The notes under the pieces were generated by a model that made no database searches, was not told where the DNA came from, and saw only the letters and a program-made list of their open reading frames with translations. A DNA stretch of 64,000 nt from NCBI GenBank assembly GCA_011525685.1, contig WYBW01000094.1, positions 43,230 through 107,229 on the forward strand, in the 5' to 3' direction. Each line of letters starts with the position of its first letter. Positions within the stretch are counted from its first letter, which is position 1. The position numbers and the translations under genes were made by a program. Source of the DNA: Verrucomicrobiia bacterium. Its GTDB lineage: Bacteria; Verrucomicrobiota; Verrucomicrobiia; Limisphaerales; JADLHS01. Shown one piece after another: positions 24,376 to 34,174 of the stretch.

Positions 24376-25782
24376 ATGTGGCCGGCCATTCTTATCTTTG
24401 CCGTGCTGGGCGCGGTGGTCTTCGTCGTCCTCGTGGGGACCACGATTCACCGGTTGTCGCGCGAGGCCGAGCGCCGCGAAAACTTGCGCCGGCTCTGGCC
24501 CTGGCTGGTCAAGGGGTTGGTGTTTCCAGCGCTTTTGTGGATGGTGTTGAACCTCGACTTGTCCTGGCAATTGCATGCCTTCATGCCGCAGGTGCAGGCG
24601 GCGCGGAGCAGTGGCGGGAGCTGGTTTGGCGCCTTCTGCCAGGTCAGCGCCGCGGGCCTGTTTGCCATCAGCTCGTACTGGGCGGCCTTGAGCCTGGTCT
24701 GGGTGCTGTATCAGGCGGCGGCCGGTCTGACACCCGAGAGCCGCGCCGATTACCGGGCGCTCTGCCTCACCAGCCTCGTGGCCATGGCGCTGCCCGCGGC
24801 CGTGTTCGTTTGGATCGGCGGCTGGTTCATGCTGGGACTCGCGGTAGTGATTCTGTGCCTGCCCGTCGCGGGTTACGCGCCCGCCATCCTGCATCGTGCC
24901 AAGACGCCACCCATGTATTCCCGCGCCATCGCCAAGATGAAGTTCGGGAAATACGCCGAGGCCGAATGGGAAATCATCCGCCAGCTTGAGCACGCCGAGA
25001 ACGATTTCAACGGCTGGCTGATGCTGGCGGAACTCTACGCCACCCAGTTCAAGGACCTGGCCGAAGCCGAACAAATCATTCTGGAAGTCTGCGACCAGCC
25101 CAACGTCACCGCTTCGCAGGTGGCCGTGGCCCTCCACAGGCTGGCGGACTGGCATCTAAAGATCGGCAACGACCCCGACGCCGCCCGTCGCGCGTTGCAG
25201 GTGATTGTGGATCGGCATCCTCGCTCACATCTGGCGCACATGGCCCGGTTGCGCATGGGTCAGTTGCCGCGCACGGTCGAGGAACTGCGGGAGCAGCGCG
25301 AGGCCAGACCTGTTCCACTTCCGGCTTTGGGTGACAGTCTGGACGAGTCTCCAAACGCCGAACCGCTGCCGGACGCGAAGGCCGCGGTTGCGCTGGCCAA
25401 CGAACTCTCGGGCCGGCTGTCACGTGATCCGCGGGATGTGGCCACGCGCGAACGGTTGGCTCGCGTGCTGGCCGAGAGTCTTGGCAAGGTGGACCTGGGC
25501 ATCGAGCAAATTGAATTGTTGCTGGGTCTGGGCGATCAACCGGAAAACAAGCGGGCCGGCTGGCTGGGCTTGATCGCCGCGTGGCAACTGCGGTTCAAAC
25601 GTGACATGGACGCCGCGCGAAAGTTGATGGAAAGGCTGGTGACCGAGTTCCCGAACACGCCGCAGGCCATGGCCGCCCGACGTCGGCTGGCGCTGCTGGC
25701 AGCCAGCCACAAGATGCAACAGTTCCGGGCCGCACGACCCGCGATTCGCATTGTGCCTGATGGCGCCGGGCCATCCGGTTGA
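24376..25782 (+). CDS. Membrane protein with TPR-like C-terminal region
   Basis: 468 residues. Four to five hydrophobic helices lie in 1-170 (AILIFAVLGAVVFVVLVGTTI; GLVFPALLWMVLNL; AALSLVWVLYQAA; AVFVWIGGWFMLGLAVVILCL). After about 175 come alpha-helical repeats of TPR type (AIAKMKFGKYAEAEWEIIRQ; AEQIILEVCD; DAARRALQVIVDRHPRS; DAARKLMERLVTEFPNTPQA). The pattern suggests a scaffold at the inner membrane. I do not recognise a named family. The ATG follows the repeat arm with no clear ribosome site. Confidence 0.8.
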   Translation: MWPAILIFAVLGAVVFVVLVGTTIHRLSREAERRENLRRLWPWLVKGLVFPALLWMVLNLDLSWQLHAFMPQVQAARSSGGSWFGAFCQVSAAGLFAISSYWAALSLVWVLYQAAAGLTPESRADYRALCLTSLVAMALPAAVFVWIGGWFMLGLAVVILCLPVAGYAPAILHRAKTPPMYSRAIAKMKFGKYAEAEWEIIRQLEHAENDFNGWLMLAELYATQFKDLAEAEQIILEVCDQPNVTASQVAVALHRLADWHLKIGNDPDAARRALQVIVDRHPRSHLAHMARLRMGQLPRTVEELREQREARPVPLPALGDSLDESPNAEPLPDAKAAVALANELSGRLSRDPRDVATRERLARVLAESLGKVDLGIEQIELLLGLGDQPENKRAGWLGLIAAWQLRFKRDMDAARKLMERLVTEFPNTPQAMAARRRLALLAASHKMQQFRAARPAIRIVPDGAGPSG

Positions 25783-25830
25783 CGCGGCGGCTGACAAGCC
25801 GCCACTCCGAGCGGGCCTGTGGCGTGACGC
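25783..25830. repeat. GGCGGCT-type palindromic repeat
   Basis: GGCGGCT-GACA-AGCCGCC forms a perfect 7-bp stem at 25786-25803, immediately after the TPR protein's stop, followed by ACTCCGAGCGG. Same family as 6.9, 22.1 and 38.0 kb. The rest up to 26009 holds no supported gene. Confidence 0.72.
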
Positions 25831-26009
25831 GCGAGAGAGAATGTTCCGGATGCTTGCTTGAGGGGTCACTCATTGCTTCCTTTCCAGACTTTCGTTTCAA
25901 AAATTTCGTTGCGTTATTCCTTGGGGCGCGGAAACTCGCGTCCCGATGTCGCCCGGATCCTTTTACGACGTGAAGCTGCCATCAACCTGACCGCAAAACC
26001 CCTGCTACC

Positions 26010-26942
26010 ATGCCTCGCAAACTCAGCGCCATTTCACCCGACTGGTGGGATTACACCACCTTGGACGACGACCTCATCCGCGACGCCGCCGCGCTCACGC
26101 CGGAGAAGATGCTCCGCCTCTCGCGGCCGGGCTTCCGCGTGGTGATGTATGACACGCTGGAGGACTTTTATCTGGCGGAAGCTCTTGAATACATCACGGC
26201 TTGGCGGCAATCCACCGCGGACAACCCGGTGGGCCTCTGCGGGCCGATTGGACCGACCGAACAACTGCCGCTGGTGGCGCGCCTGGTGAACGACCTGAAC
26301 CTGGACGTGCGTTCGGCGCATTTCTGGGGCATGGACGAGTGGTATCTCGATGGCCGCGAGGCGCCGGTCACGCACCCCCTCTCGTTCGAGCGGGCGGATC
26401 GGGAACTGTGCTTCAGCCGCATCCGCAAGGCGCTGGTGATGCCGGACGCGCATCTGCATTTTCCGAAGGCCGACACTGCCGCGTTCCGGCAGAGCTGGGA
26501 CTGCGGCGTGCGTTGCGCGGTGATGCAGGGCGGGCAGGGCGATGTGAAGCATTGGGCGTTCAACGATCCGCCGCGGCGCGCCGGCAAATGGAAGCACACG
26601 CCGCCGCCCGCCGCCGAGTACCGCAAGCTGGCCACCCGCGTCGTGAACCTTCACCCGCTGACCATCGCGCAAAACGCCCGCACCTCCGGCGGCGGCAACA
26701 TTTCGCTCGTGCCCACGCAGGCGATTTCCGTCGGCCCCGTCGAAACCTGGAAGGCGGAGAAGGTATCCATCTGGCACGCCGGCCATCATGACAATCCTTT
26801 CGGTCAGCGGCTGACCTGCCTGATGATTGCGAAGCGGATCGTGGATACAGCCGTGCCGATGTCGCTGTTGGCGGAGCATCCCAACGTGCAATTCAACTAC
26901 TACCGCAAAGGCATTGGCACCTGCGACGTCGAGATGCATTGA
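26010..26942 (+). CDS. Glucosamine-6-phosphate deaminase/isomerase-like protein
   Basis: 310 residues of the NagB/6-phosphogluconolactonase superfamily. The phosphate-binding segment is [13 protein letters not shown] near 73-85 and the strand-end motif [12 protein letters not shown] near 103-114 holds the aspartate corresponding to NagB Asp72. The second active-site segment reads [15 protein letters not shown] near 171-185, where NagB has GxGxDGHIAFNEP, so one residue is inserted between the catalytic Asp and His. It may act on a different amino sugar phosphate, or be a related isomerase. No PTS or other amino-sugar genes are adjacent. Confidence 0.8.
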   Translation: MPRKLSAISPDWWDYTTLDDDLIRDAAALTPEKMLRLSRPGFRVVMYDTLEDFYLAEALEYITAWRQSTADNPVGLCGPIGPTEQLPLVARLVNDLNLDVRSAHFWGMDEWYLDGREAPVTHPLSFERADRELCFSRIRKALVMPDAHLHFPKADTAAFRQSWDCGVRCAVMQGGQGDVKHWAFNDPPRRAGKWKHTPPPAAEYRKLATRVVNLHPLTIAQNARTSGGGNISLVPTQAISVGPVETWKAEKVSIWHAGHHDNPFGQRLTCLMIAKRIVDTAVPMSLLAEHPNVQFNYYRKGIGTCDVEMH

Positions 26943-26989
26943 CCGTTGCCATTGCCAACCAAGCCACGCCTCCCACTGAACCGCTCATG

Positions 26990-27045
26990 TCGGTAATGCC
27001 GACTTTGCAGTCGGCGCCCGTGCCGGTTGGAAAACCGGCGTTACG
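26990..27045. repeat. Two adjacent tetraloop hairpins
   Basis: GCCGACT-TTGC-AGTCGGC at 26998-27015 and GCCGGTT-GGAA-AACCGGC at 27022-27039, 6 bases apart. Both have perfect 7-bp stems and 4-base loops, the second of GNRA type. Stem sequences differ while geometry is the same. They lie 56 bases after the NagB-like gene, without a T run, so they are not standard terminators. The gap to 27207 has no gene. Confidence 0.72.
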
Positions 27046-27207
27046 CCCTTGGACCACCTGAACCCCAGAGTGACTCAGGAATCCCTCCAGCCGGTGAGAC
27101 AGGCTTGAAGCAATGTCTTACAAGAAACCGTCGAAGGTGATTCAAAGGAGCAGGGCGCGAACACCTGCCGCGCAGAGTTTCCATTTCAAACCATTTTCGC
27201 CTCAGTC

Positions 27208-28974
27208 TCAAACCGCGGGACGCCAGTCCAGGACTTTCAACTGAACGGCGCGGCGGCCGTTGAACTCATTGATCTGCGGCGCGAAGGCCAGATCGAATCG
27301 GCCGACCGGCAGGGACTCGTTCCCGGCGCCCCACCAGACGGCTTCGTGTGTCGTGGTGCCGTCCGTAACCCACATCTTCACGTGCTGCCGCTCCGCGCCA
27401 ATGCGCTGGAGCGGTCGCTGATGGGAAAGCTGGCGCGCGAAGAACTGCACGCCGGGATTCCCCTGGCCGGTGGGTTTGAGTTGTGCGAGTTCGGCCAGGG
27501 CGGCGAGGGAAATCTCCTCAAGCCCCGCCTCGGCATCGAGCCGCAGTTGCGGCTGCAAGGCGTCGGACGGCAGGGCGCGCCGGGCAAGTTCATTCAAGCG
27601 CTGGCGGAGCGCGTCGAGGTTCTCCGGTCGCACCGTCAGGCCCGCGGCCATGGCGTGACCGCCGTGGCGCACCAGCAGGTCGTCGCACTCGCGCAGGGCG
27701 GCGGCGAGGTCGAAACCCGGGATGCTGCGGCCCGAGCCGCGCCAAAGTTCGCCGTCGCCACCGACGATGATGGTCGGGCGGTAGAACTCCTGCAACACGC
27801 GGGACGCCACGATGCCGACGACGCCGATGTGCCAGAGCAACCGGCCTTCGACGATGACGAAATCCGTCTGCGGATTGAACGTGGTCCGCACGGCGCCGCA
27901 GACCTCGTCCACGATGCCGCGTTCGATCTTCTGGCGCTCGCGGTTCTGCGAATCCAGCCGCCGGGCGATCGGCAGCGCCCCGGTCAGGTCGCCCGCCAGC
28001 AGCAGATGCAGGGCTTCCTCGGCGGTTTCGAGCCGACCCGCCGCATTGAGACGCGGGCCGAGCTGAAAGCCGACCTCGTAGGTTCCCACTTCCGGCGGCG
28101 TTTGCGCCACTTGCTTCAAAGCCATCAGGCCGGCGCGTTGCGTCGTTTTCAATCGCTCCAATCCCGCCGACACGAGAATTCTGTTTTCGCCAATCAGCGG
28201 AACGAGGTCCGCCACCGTGCCCAGCGCCACGAGGTCCAGCAATGGACGCAGGTCAAACTCCGTCGCACCGGGCAGGCCGGTTTCACGCCCGCGTTTGACG
28301 AGCGCGTGGGCGAGCTTGAACGCCAGGCCAACGGAGCATAGTTCGGTGAAAGCGGGGCCGGCGTCATGACGGCTGCCATCCGCGACGGAGTCAGAGGCAG
28401 GCGTGAACCCGGCTTTGCTCAGTTGCGGATTAACGAGCGCGACGGCTTCGGGCGCGGGCGTCGAGACCTGATGATGGTCCAGCACGATGACGTCCACGCC
28501 GCGTTCCTTGAGCCACGCGATGCTGGCCACGGCGGTCGAGCCGCAGTCCACGGCGAGCAGCAGTGTGACCGGAAACTTCTGAAGGCAATTTTCCACACCG
28601 TCCTGGCTCAAGCCGTAACCCTCGTCAAGGCGATGCGGGAGATAACAGTCCACCTGCCAGCCGAGCCGCCGGAACACTTCGAGCAGCAGGGCGGTGGAAC
28701 TCACCCCGTCCACGTCGTAATCGCCGAAGATCACCAGGCGCTCACCCCGCTCGCGGGCGCGCAGCAACCGGGTGACGGCCGATTCCATGTCCGGCAGCAG
28801 GAACGGGTCGCACAGATTCTTCAAACGCGGCTGAAGGAACCGGCCAATGGCCTCCGGCTCGCTGAGGCCGCGGTTGAGGAGACATTGGGCGAGCAACGGG
28901 GAGACTCCCGCTTGTGCCGTCAGCCGGCCCGCGAGCAGCGGTTGCGGGGGCTGGAGTGACCAGCGGAATTTCAT
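27208..28974 (-). CDS. recJ: Single-strand DNA exonuclease RecJ
   Basis: 588 residues, near the usual 560-580. RecJ degrades single-stranded DNA 5' to 3' in recombination and mismatch repair and needs Mn2+/Mg2+. The DHH-family motifs are complete: VIFGDYDVDGVSSTALL near 81-97, AVDCGS, VIVLDHHQVS, and later RLNAAGRLETAEEAL and the DHHA1 GGHAMAAGL near 450. An OB-fold domain follows. The gene precedes terC's end by 32 bases, so a shared transcript is possible. Confidence 0.96.
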   Translation of the reverse strand: MKFRWSLQPPQPLLAGRLTAQAGVSPLLAQCLLNRGLSEPEAIGRFLQPRLKNLCDPFLLPDMESAVTRLLRARERGERLVIFGDYDVDGVSSTALLLEVFRRLGWQVDCYLPHRLDEGYGLSQDGVENCLQKFPVTLLLAVDCGSTAVASIAWLKERGVDVIVLDHHQVSTPAPEAVALVNPQLSKAGFTPASDSVADGSRHDAGPAFTELCSVGLAFKLAHALVKRGRETGLPGATEFDLRPLLDLVALGTVADLVPLIGENRILVSAGLERLKTTQRAGLMALKQVAQTPPEVGTYEVGFQLGPRLNAAGRLETAEEALHLLLAGDLTGALPIARRLDSQNRERQKIERGIVDEVCGAVRTTFNPQTDFVIVEGRLLWHIGVVGIVASRVLQEFYRPTIIVGGDGELWRGSGRSIPGFDLAAALRECDDLLVRHGGHAMAAGLTVRPENLDALRQRLNELARRALPSDALQPQLRLDAEAGLEEISLAALAELAQLKPTGQGNPGVQFFARQLSHQRPLQRIGAERQHVKMWVTDGTTTHEAVWWGAGNESLPVGRFDLAFAPQINEFNGRRAVQLKVLDWRPAV

Positions 28975-29006
28975 GGCAGCCGGTGCTTCACGAGGGTTCG
29001 TCCGGC

Positions 29007-30083
29007 TTATTCTTTGCCGGGCAATTGCTCCGGACCTGGCGCGGGCGCGCTGGCCGGTGTCTCTGGCGCGCCAGCCGGTTCTTTACGCACTCGAGGCGCT
29101 TTCAAATGCTTTTCCCGCTGCGTGACAATCACAGAGAACACGATGGAGGTCAGGATGATGGAAGCCACCACGAGCAGCGAGACATTGGTGTCAATCTTTA
29201 CCTGAAACCACATCGGGTTCGGTCCGTGCGGCGCCAGCAGCATCTTGAGACCAACGAATGCGAGCACCAGCGACAAACCGACCTTGAGGTAACGGAAGTA
29301 TTCGATCATGCCGGCCAGCACGAAATAGAGGGAGCGCAGACCCAGGATGGCGAACACGTTTGAGGTGAAAATGATGAACGGCTTGGTGGTCACGGCGAAG
29401 ATGGCGGGAATGGAATCCACGGCAAACACCAGATCGGTGGTTTCAACCACCAGCAATACCATTGCCAGCGGTGTGAGCGCCAGTCGGCCATTCAGGTGGC
29501 TGGTGAACCGGTGTCCATCGAAGTCCGGCGTCACCGGCAGCCAGCGGCGGGCCAGGCGCAACACCGGATTCTTTTCCGGATGCACGCCCTCGTCGGACAC
29601 AAACAACATGCGCAAGCCGGTGACGAGCAGGAACGCGCCGAACAAATACAGCGTCCACTGGAAGCGCTGTACCAGCGCGGCGCCGGCGGCGATCATCACG
29701 CCGCGCATCACCAGCGCCCCCATGATGCCCCAGAAAAGCACGCGATGCTGGAACGCCGCCGGCACGCGGAAGTAACCAAAGATGAGAGCGATCACGAAAA
29801 CGTTGTCCATCGAGAGCGACAGCTCAATGATGTAGCCCGTGATGAACTCCACCGTCTCCTGCCGCGTCCAGCCCCCGACCACCGACGGCGCAATCCAGAG
29901 CCCGAACGTGAACGACAGCGACACCCACAGTGTGGTCCAGGCCAGCGCCTCCTTGAACTTGACCACGTGCGCCTTGCGATGAAACACCCCCAGGTCCAGG
30001 GCCAGGAAAAACAACACGCACAGGACGAAGATGACCCAGTGCCAGGAGGTGATCTCGAGAATCCCAAGCAGGGGCGGAGTCAT
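29007..30083 (-). CDS. TerC/Alx-family membrane protein
   Basis: 358 residues with about nine helices, longer than the basic TerC but normal for the Alx group. Key motif ELSLSMDNVFVIALIF near 87-102 and VVETTDLVFAVDSIPAIFA near 200-218 carry the conserved acidic residues. The tail is proline/alanine-rich. Members are implicated in Mn2+ export and in aiding metal supply to secreted enzymes. In E. coli, alx is controlled by an alkaline riboswitch; nothing comparable is visible here. Confidence 0.93.
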   Translation of the reverse strand: MTPPLLGILEITSWHWVIFVLCVLFFLALDLGVFHRKAHVVKFKEALAWTTLWVSLSFTFGLWIAPSVVGGWTRQETVEFITGYIIELSLSMDNVFVIALIFGYFRVPAAFQHRVLFWGIMGALVMRGVMIAAGAALVQRFQWTLYLFGAFLLVTGLRMLFVSDEGVHPEKNPVLRLARRWLPVTPDFDGHRFTSHLNGRLALTPLAMVLLVVETTDLVFAVDSIPAIFAVTTKPFIIFTSNVFAILGLRSLYFVLAGMIEYFRYLKVGLSLVLAFVGLKMLLAPHGPNPMWFQVKIDTNVSLLVVASIILTSIVFSVIVTQREKHLKAPRVRKEPAGAPETPASAPAPGPEQLPGKE

Positions 30084-30204
30084 GGATGCTTTCGTGTCGT
30101 CAGCGTGAGCGTGGTTCCGGCTCTGATCCAGCCCGGCTTTGGCGATTTGCTCTCAAGGTTGACAGTCTCAGCGGTCAGCCAGCCGACGCGGTCCTGAGCC
30201 GGGG

Positions 30205-32793
30205 TCAGGCTTTCGCCGGCACCGCGGCGCTCTCCACCGTCACCTGCGAACCGATCTGGGGGCGTTCCCCCTTGTGCCACCACAGCACAATGGCCGCGGC
30301 GATGTAGATGCTGGAGTACGTGCCCGTGAGAATGCCCACCAGGAATGTAAACGCGAAGTCATTGATGGCCCCGCCGCCAAAGATGTAGAGCGAGAGCGTG
30401 GCCAGGAACACCGTGCCGGAAGTGATCAGCGTCCGGCTCAAACACTGATTCATGGCTTTGTTCATCACCTCACGGAAAGTGCCGCGGACCCCCAGTTTCA
30501 AATCCTCGCGGACACGATCGAAAATGACGATGGTGTCGTTGATGGAGAAGCCGATGATCGTCAGGAACGCCGCCACGGTGGTGGCGTTCAACTGATGGCC
30601 CGCCAGAAAATACCAGCCGGAGGTCATCAACACGTCATGGATGATCGCGACCACGGCCGCCACCGCGAAGGAGAACTCGTAACGGAAGGCCACGTAACTG
30701 AGAATGCCCAGCATCGCGATCAGCGAAGCGATGATGGCGGTGCGTTGGATCTCCCGACCCACCGTGGGCCCGACGTGGTCGGTGCTCAGTTCAACGAATT
30801 TCGCCTCCGGGAAATCCTGACTGAGCTGGTTGAACACCCGGGCGGTGGCGTCCTTGGCCGCGGCGGCGGCGGTGTCCTCCATCGTGCGGGTGGTCACCCG
30901 CAGCGTCCGCACGCCCGTGGCCACGTCCTTTTGGAACCCGATCAACGCGTCGCCCGGCACCGCCCTGGCCACCGACTCGCGAATCTTGTCCACGCCAATG
31001 TTTTGGGACTGGTCGAAGCCCAGGATGATCTCGTCGCCGCCGGTGAATTCCACGCCCAGCACGTTCTGGCCGCGGACGAACACGCCGTAACCGTTGCCCA
31101 CCAGGATCAACAACCAGGAGGCGGCGAAGGCCGGCACCGCCCAGCGCAAAAAGTCTATCTTCGTGTTCCGGACGATGTGGAACATCTTCAGATTCTTGAT
31201 CAGGTTTTTCGCGACCAGCCAGTCGAAGAACAGCCGGGTCACCACCAGCGCGGTGAACATGCTCACCGCCACGCCAATCGTCAGTGTCACGCCGAACCCT
31301 TTCACCGGCCCGGTGCCCATGAAGATGAGAATGACCGACGAAATGAGCGTGGTGAGGTTGGTGTCAAAGATGGTGGAGAACGCCTTGCCGTAGCCGGAGG
31401 AAATGGCACCGCGGAGGGACTTGCCCGCGGCGAGTTCCTCGCGGATGCGCTCGAAGATCAGCACGTTGGCATCCACCGCCATGCCGATGGTCAGCACGAT
31501 GCCCGCGATGCCCGGCAGGGTGAGCGTCGTGCCGATGGAACACATGACTCCGAGCAGAATGATGACGTTGAGCAGCAGCGCCGCGTTGGCGACCGCTCCC
31601 GCGACCAAATAGTAAACCAGCATGAAACCCGCGACGGCGATGACGCCGTAGATGGCTGCCGTGATGCCGCTCCGGATCGAGTCCTTGCCCAACGTCGGGT
31701 CCACGTCGCGGGAATAAACGATCTCCAGCGGGGCACGGAGGGGGTTTTCGAGCACGTTCGCCAGTTCGAACGCCTCGCGCAGATCGAAGTTGCCAGTGAT
31801 CTGGCCGCGGCCGGTTTCAATCGCGTCGTTGATCACGGGCGCCGAGTAAAGCTCGCCGTCCAGGATGATGGCCAGGCGGCGGCCCACGTTCTGCCGGGTC
31901 ACCTCGCCAAACACCGTCGCGCCGTCCGCGTTGAGCGCGAAGTCAATCTGCGGCTCGCCGAGATTGCCGCGCACGACCATGGCGCTTTTGATGATGCTGC
32001 CGGTCAGGCCGCGCTCGGGCTTCTTCTTGACGAGGACGGTTTCCATCTGCTCGGCGCCGTCGCGGCCCCGCTGCTTGCGCCGCAGCACTTCGTATCCCGG
32101 CGGCACCTCGCCGGCCGCGACCAGTTCGTCGCTGTTCTCATGCACGAGGCGGAACTCCAGAAACGCGGCCCGCTTGATGGTGGTGGTCGCACTCTCCCGT
32201 TCCGCCTGCGACAGGCCGGGCAGTTGGATCAGTATCCGGTTCTCGCCCGCGGGCTGGATGATCGGCTCGGCCACGCCGAACTTGTCCACGCGTTTGCGCA
32301 GCACCTCGATGGCGTGCTCGAGCGCGCCGGTCAACTCGGCCTCGACGCGGTTGGTGACGTATTCAAGCTGGCCCAGCCGGTTGGTGACCTCCTCGACCCG
32401 CACCAGCGCGTTCGTGTCCATCGCGACGAGGAACGAAGTGCCACCCTGCAGGTCCAGACCCAGTTTGATCTTGCCGGCGGCCTCGCGTTGCAGGCGGTTC
32501 AAAATGTGGGTCGTGGGATTGAGTTCCTCCCGGGCCTCGGCGAAAAAGGGAAAATACTTCTGCACGTCGTTTGTGCCGATGGCCTCCTGCAGGTTGGCGT
32601 AGTCGCGGTCGGGCCGCTCCTGTTGCAGCGCCCGCGCCCGGTCCATGATGCTCGAGAACGTGTCGTCGGTGCGTGTGGCTCGTTGCTGAAAATACTGCAC
32701 CAAGTCCCGGCTGCCCGGCGGGTACATTTCGTAAAGCGACCAGACGACGATGAAAACAACAAACGCCAGCTTCCAGTAAAAGTTTCGGCTCAT
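30205..32793 (-). CDS. secDF: Fused SecDF protein-export subunit
   Basis: 862 residues joining SecD (1-560) and SecF (about 560-850). The first helix is KLAFVVFIVVWSLY. The periplasmic P1 region begins near GLDLQGGTSFLVAMD, and the SecD membrane motif AVDANVLIFERIREEL lies near 440-455. The SecF half has GVEFTGGDEIILGF and GFSINDTIVIFDRVRE. SecDF uses the proton gradient to pull exported proteins across the membrane. It lies 13 bases downstream of yajC. Fusions of this type are usual in Verrucomicrobia and Bacillota. Confidence 0.96.
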   Translation of the reverse strand: MSRNFYWKLAFVVFIVVWSLYEMYPPGSRDLVQYFQQRATRTDDTFSSIMDRARALQQERPDRDYANLQEAIGTNDVQKYFPFFAEAREELNPTTHILNRLQREAAGKIKLGLDLQGGTSFLVAMDTNALVRVEEVTNRLGQLEYVTNRVEAELTGALEHAIEVLRKRVDKFGVAEPIIQPAGENRILIQLPGLSQAERESATTTIKRAAFLEFRLVHENSDELVAAGEVPPGYEVLRRKQRGRDGAEQMETVLVKKKPERGLTGSIIKSAMVVRGNLGEPQIDFALNADGATVFGEVTRQNVGRRLAIILDGELYSAPVINDAIETGRGQITGNFDLREAFELANVLENPLRAPLEIVYSRDVDPTLGKDSIRSGITAAIYGVIAVAGFMLVYYLVAGAVANAALLLNVIILLGVMCSIGTTLTLPGIAGIVLTIGMAVDANVLIFERIREELAAGKSLRGAISSGYGKAFSTIFDTNLTTLISSVILIFMGTGPVKGFGVTLTIGVAVSMFTALVVTRLFFDWLVAKNLIKNLKMFHIVRNTKIDFLRWAVPAFAASWLLILVGNGYGVFVRGQNVLGVEFTGGDEIILGFDQSQNIGVDKIRESVARAVPGDALIGFQKDVATGVRTLRVTTRTMEDTAAAAAKDATARVFNQLSQDFPEAKFVELSTDHVGPTVGREIQRTAIIASLIAMLGILSYVAFRYEFSFAVAAVVAIIHDVLMTSGWYFLAGHQLNATTVAAFLTIIGFSINDTIVIFDRVREDLKLGVRGTFREVMNKAMNQCLSRTLITSGTVFLATLSLYIFGGGAINDFAFTFLVGILTGTYSSIYIAAAIVLWWHKGERPQIGSQVTVESAAVPAKA

Positions 32794-32805
32794 GAGAGTC
32801 TGAGA

Positions 32806-33150
32806 TCAGGATTCACTCGCTTCGCCACTGCGCTCGGTGATTTCCGCGATGGCGGACTTGGTGATTTCGAGCTTGGTGTCGGCCGAGCGGAGGGTGACGG
32901 TCTTTTCCTTCACAGAGAGTACGACACCCAGGATGCCGCCCGAGGTGAGGACCTTGTCGCCCGGTTTGACGGTCTTGAGCAATTGCTGATGCTCGCGGGT
33001 GCGCTTCTGTTGGGGCCGGATCAGAACGAAGTAAAACACCACGACCAACAGCACCAGCGGCACGAAGCTGGTCCAGGCGGGCGGTGGTTGTTGACCCGGT
33101 TGCGGGCTGGGGCCCATGGCCAGCATCACTGGTGCGCAAGATGAATCCAT
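32806..33150 (-). CDS. yajC: YajC, Sec translocase auxiliary subunit
   Basis: 114 residues from ATG 33150; an earlier in-frame ATG at 33174 adds 8 residues. One membrane helix (TSFVPLVLLVVVFYFVLIRP) is followed by the family core QQKRTREHQQLLKTVKPGDKV and LTSGGILGVV. YajC joins SecDF in the holo-translocon. It precedes secDF and is surely co-transcribed with it. Confidence 0.95.
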   Translation of the reverse strand: MDSSCAPVMLAMGPSPQPGQQPPPAWTSFVPLVLLVVVFYFVLIRPQQKRTREHQQLLKTVKPGDKVLTSGGILGVVLSVKEKTVTLRSADTKLEITKSAIAEITERSGEASES

Positions 33151-33174
33151 AGTCTCGTTAAAGTGGCCGCTCAA

Positions 33175-33599
33175 TCTAAGGAAGCGAACGCGTTTGGCAA
33201 GCGTTTAACCTATCCCGTTAGCCTCCCCTTCACCCGGCCTGCGGCCACCCTCTCCCCCCGCCGAGCAGGGGAGAGGCGACGGAGAGGGGGGCGCTCCGAG
33301 GTTCAAGGCTTCAACGCGCGAGTTTTGGTTCGGGGAATTCTCTCCCCTCACTCTCTTCCTCAAGGAGAGGGCACAACCATCGCTTGATTTGCTTTTGCCA
33401 TACCATTGCTGACCCAACTCCGTCGCTGGTCCTCCACAGCATCGGTGAACGATTCCCCTTCCCAACGGGATACCACGGTTCGGTTCTGCACATCGTGCAG
33501 CCCTTGCGTTGCGCGCCCGCTCACTCACCTCACCGCTCGCACCCACTCTCCTGGACTGCGCCCTGCCGGTCTGGCCGGGACTTGCGAGGGCGGAAGCTC
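33175..33599. repeat. Gene-free stretch with CCTCTCCCC palindrome
   Basis: 425 bases. A 9-bp stem CCTCTCCCC/GGGGAGAGG (33249-33257 with 33268-33276) sits in a context CACCCGGCCTGCGGCC, a repeat style found in many bacterial genomes. Near 33340-33370 come further CTCTCCCCTCACTCTC and GGAGAGGGC words. The right part leads into the RHS remnant. No protein is supported. Confidence 0.65.
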
Positions 33600-34174
33600 G
33601 GCTGATTTCTGTTGCGGGCGCGCAAGCGTCCCAAGGCATCGTAGGTGTTGGTGACGGTGACGCCGTTGGCGTCGGTGACCCGGATGGGGTGGTCTTCCAG
33701 GTCGAAGACGGTGGTTTGTTCGGGGCCGTGCAGGTTGCTGATGCTGGTCAGCCGGTTGAGATTGTCATGGTTGAACCAGCGATAGCCCCAGGCGCCGCCG
33801 GTCGTGACGAGCCGTTGCAGCGAATCATACCAGTTGATGACGGTGGCGTCGGGATGATGAACGAACGTGCGGTTGCCCTGATAGTCGTAGTCGAAGCGGG
33901 TGACGAACGCGACGGCGGTGTTCCAGGCGTTGGTGATGGAGGTGACGCCGCTGCCGCAATCGCAATAGCCGCAGCGGGTGAGGACGCCGTTGGCGTTGGT
34001 TTCGGCGACTTTGCGGCGGGGGGTGTCGTAACCGAAATGGGTCGAGTGCCCGAGTCGGTCCTTGGTGGCGGTGAGGTCGAGGAGTTTGGTGCTGCCGACG
34101 GTGCAGAGGTTGGTGGTGGTGGTTCTGAGGGTGACTGGATCCACCAGCGGCGAACTGGCCAGATATCCCTGCAT
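33600..34174 (-). pseudogene. RHS/YD-repeat protein remnant
   Basis: About 190 residues of YD/RHS type: FGYDTPRRKVAETNANGVLT, FDYDYQGNRTFVHHPD, WFNHDNLNRLTSI and YDALGRLRARN. A full RHS protein has well over 1000 residues. At the 3' end the frame passes into repeat-like sequence and stops at 33530. At the 5' end a TGA lies nine codons upstream of the first ATG, while similar sequence continues in another frame (TTTFNRIHD), suggesting a frameshift. Hence a fragment of a lost RHS gene, perhaps a displaced cassette end. Confidence 0.75.

Noticed and set aside
30274..33144. 956-codon open frame on the plus strand
   Set aside because: Entirely antisense to secDF and yajC, which have clear motifs; composition is shadow-like with no domain.
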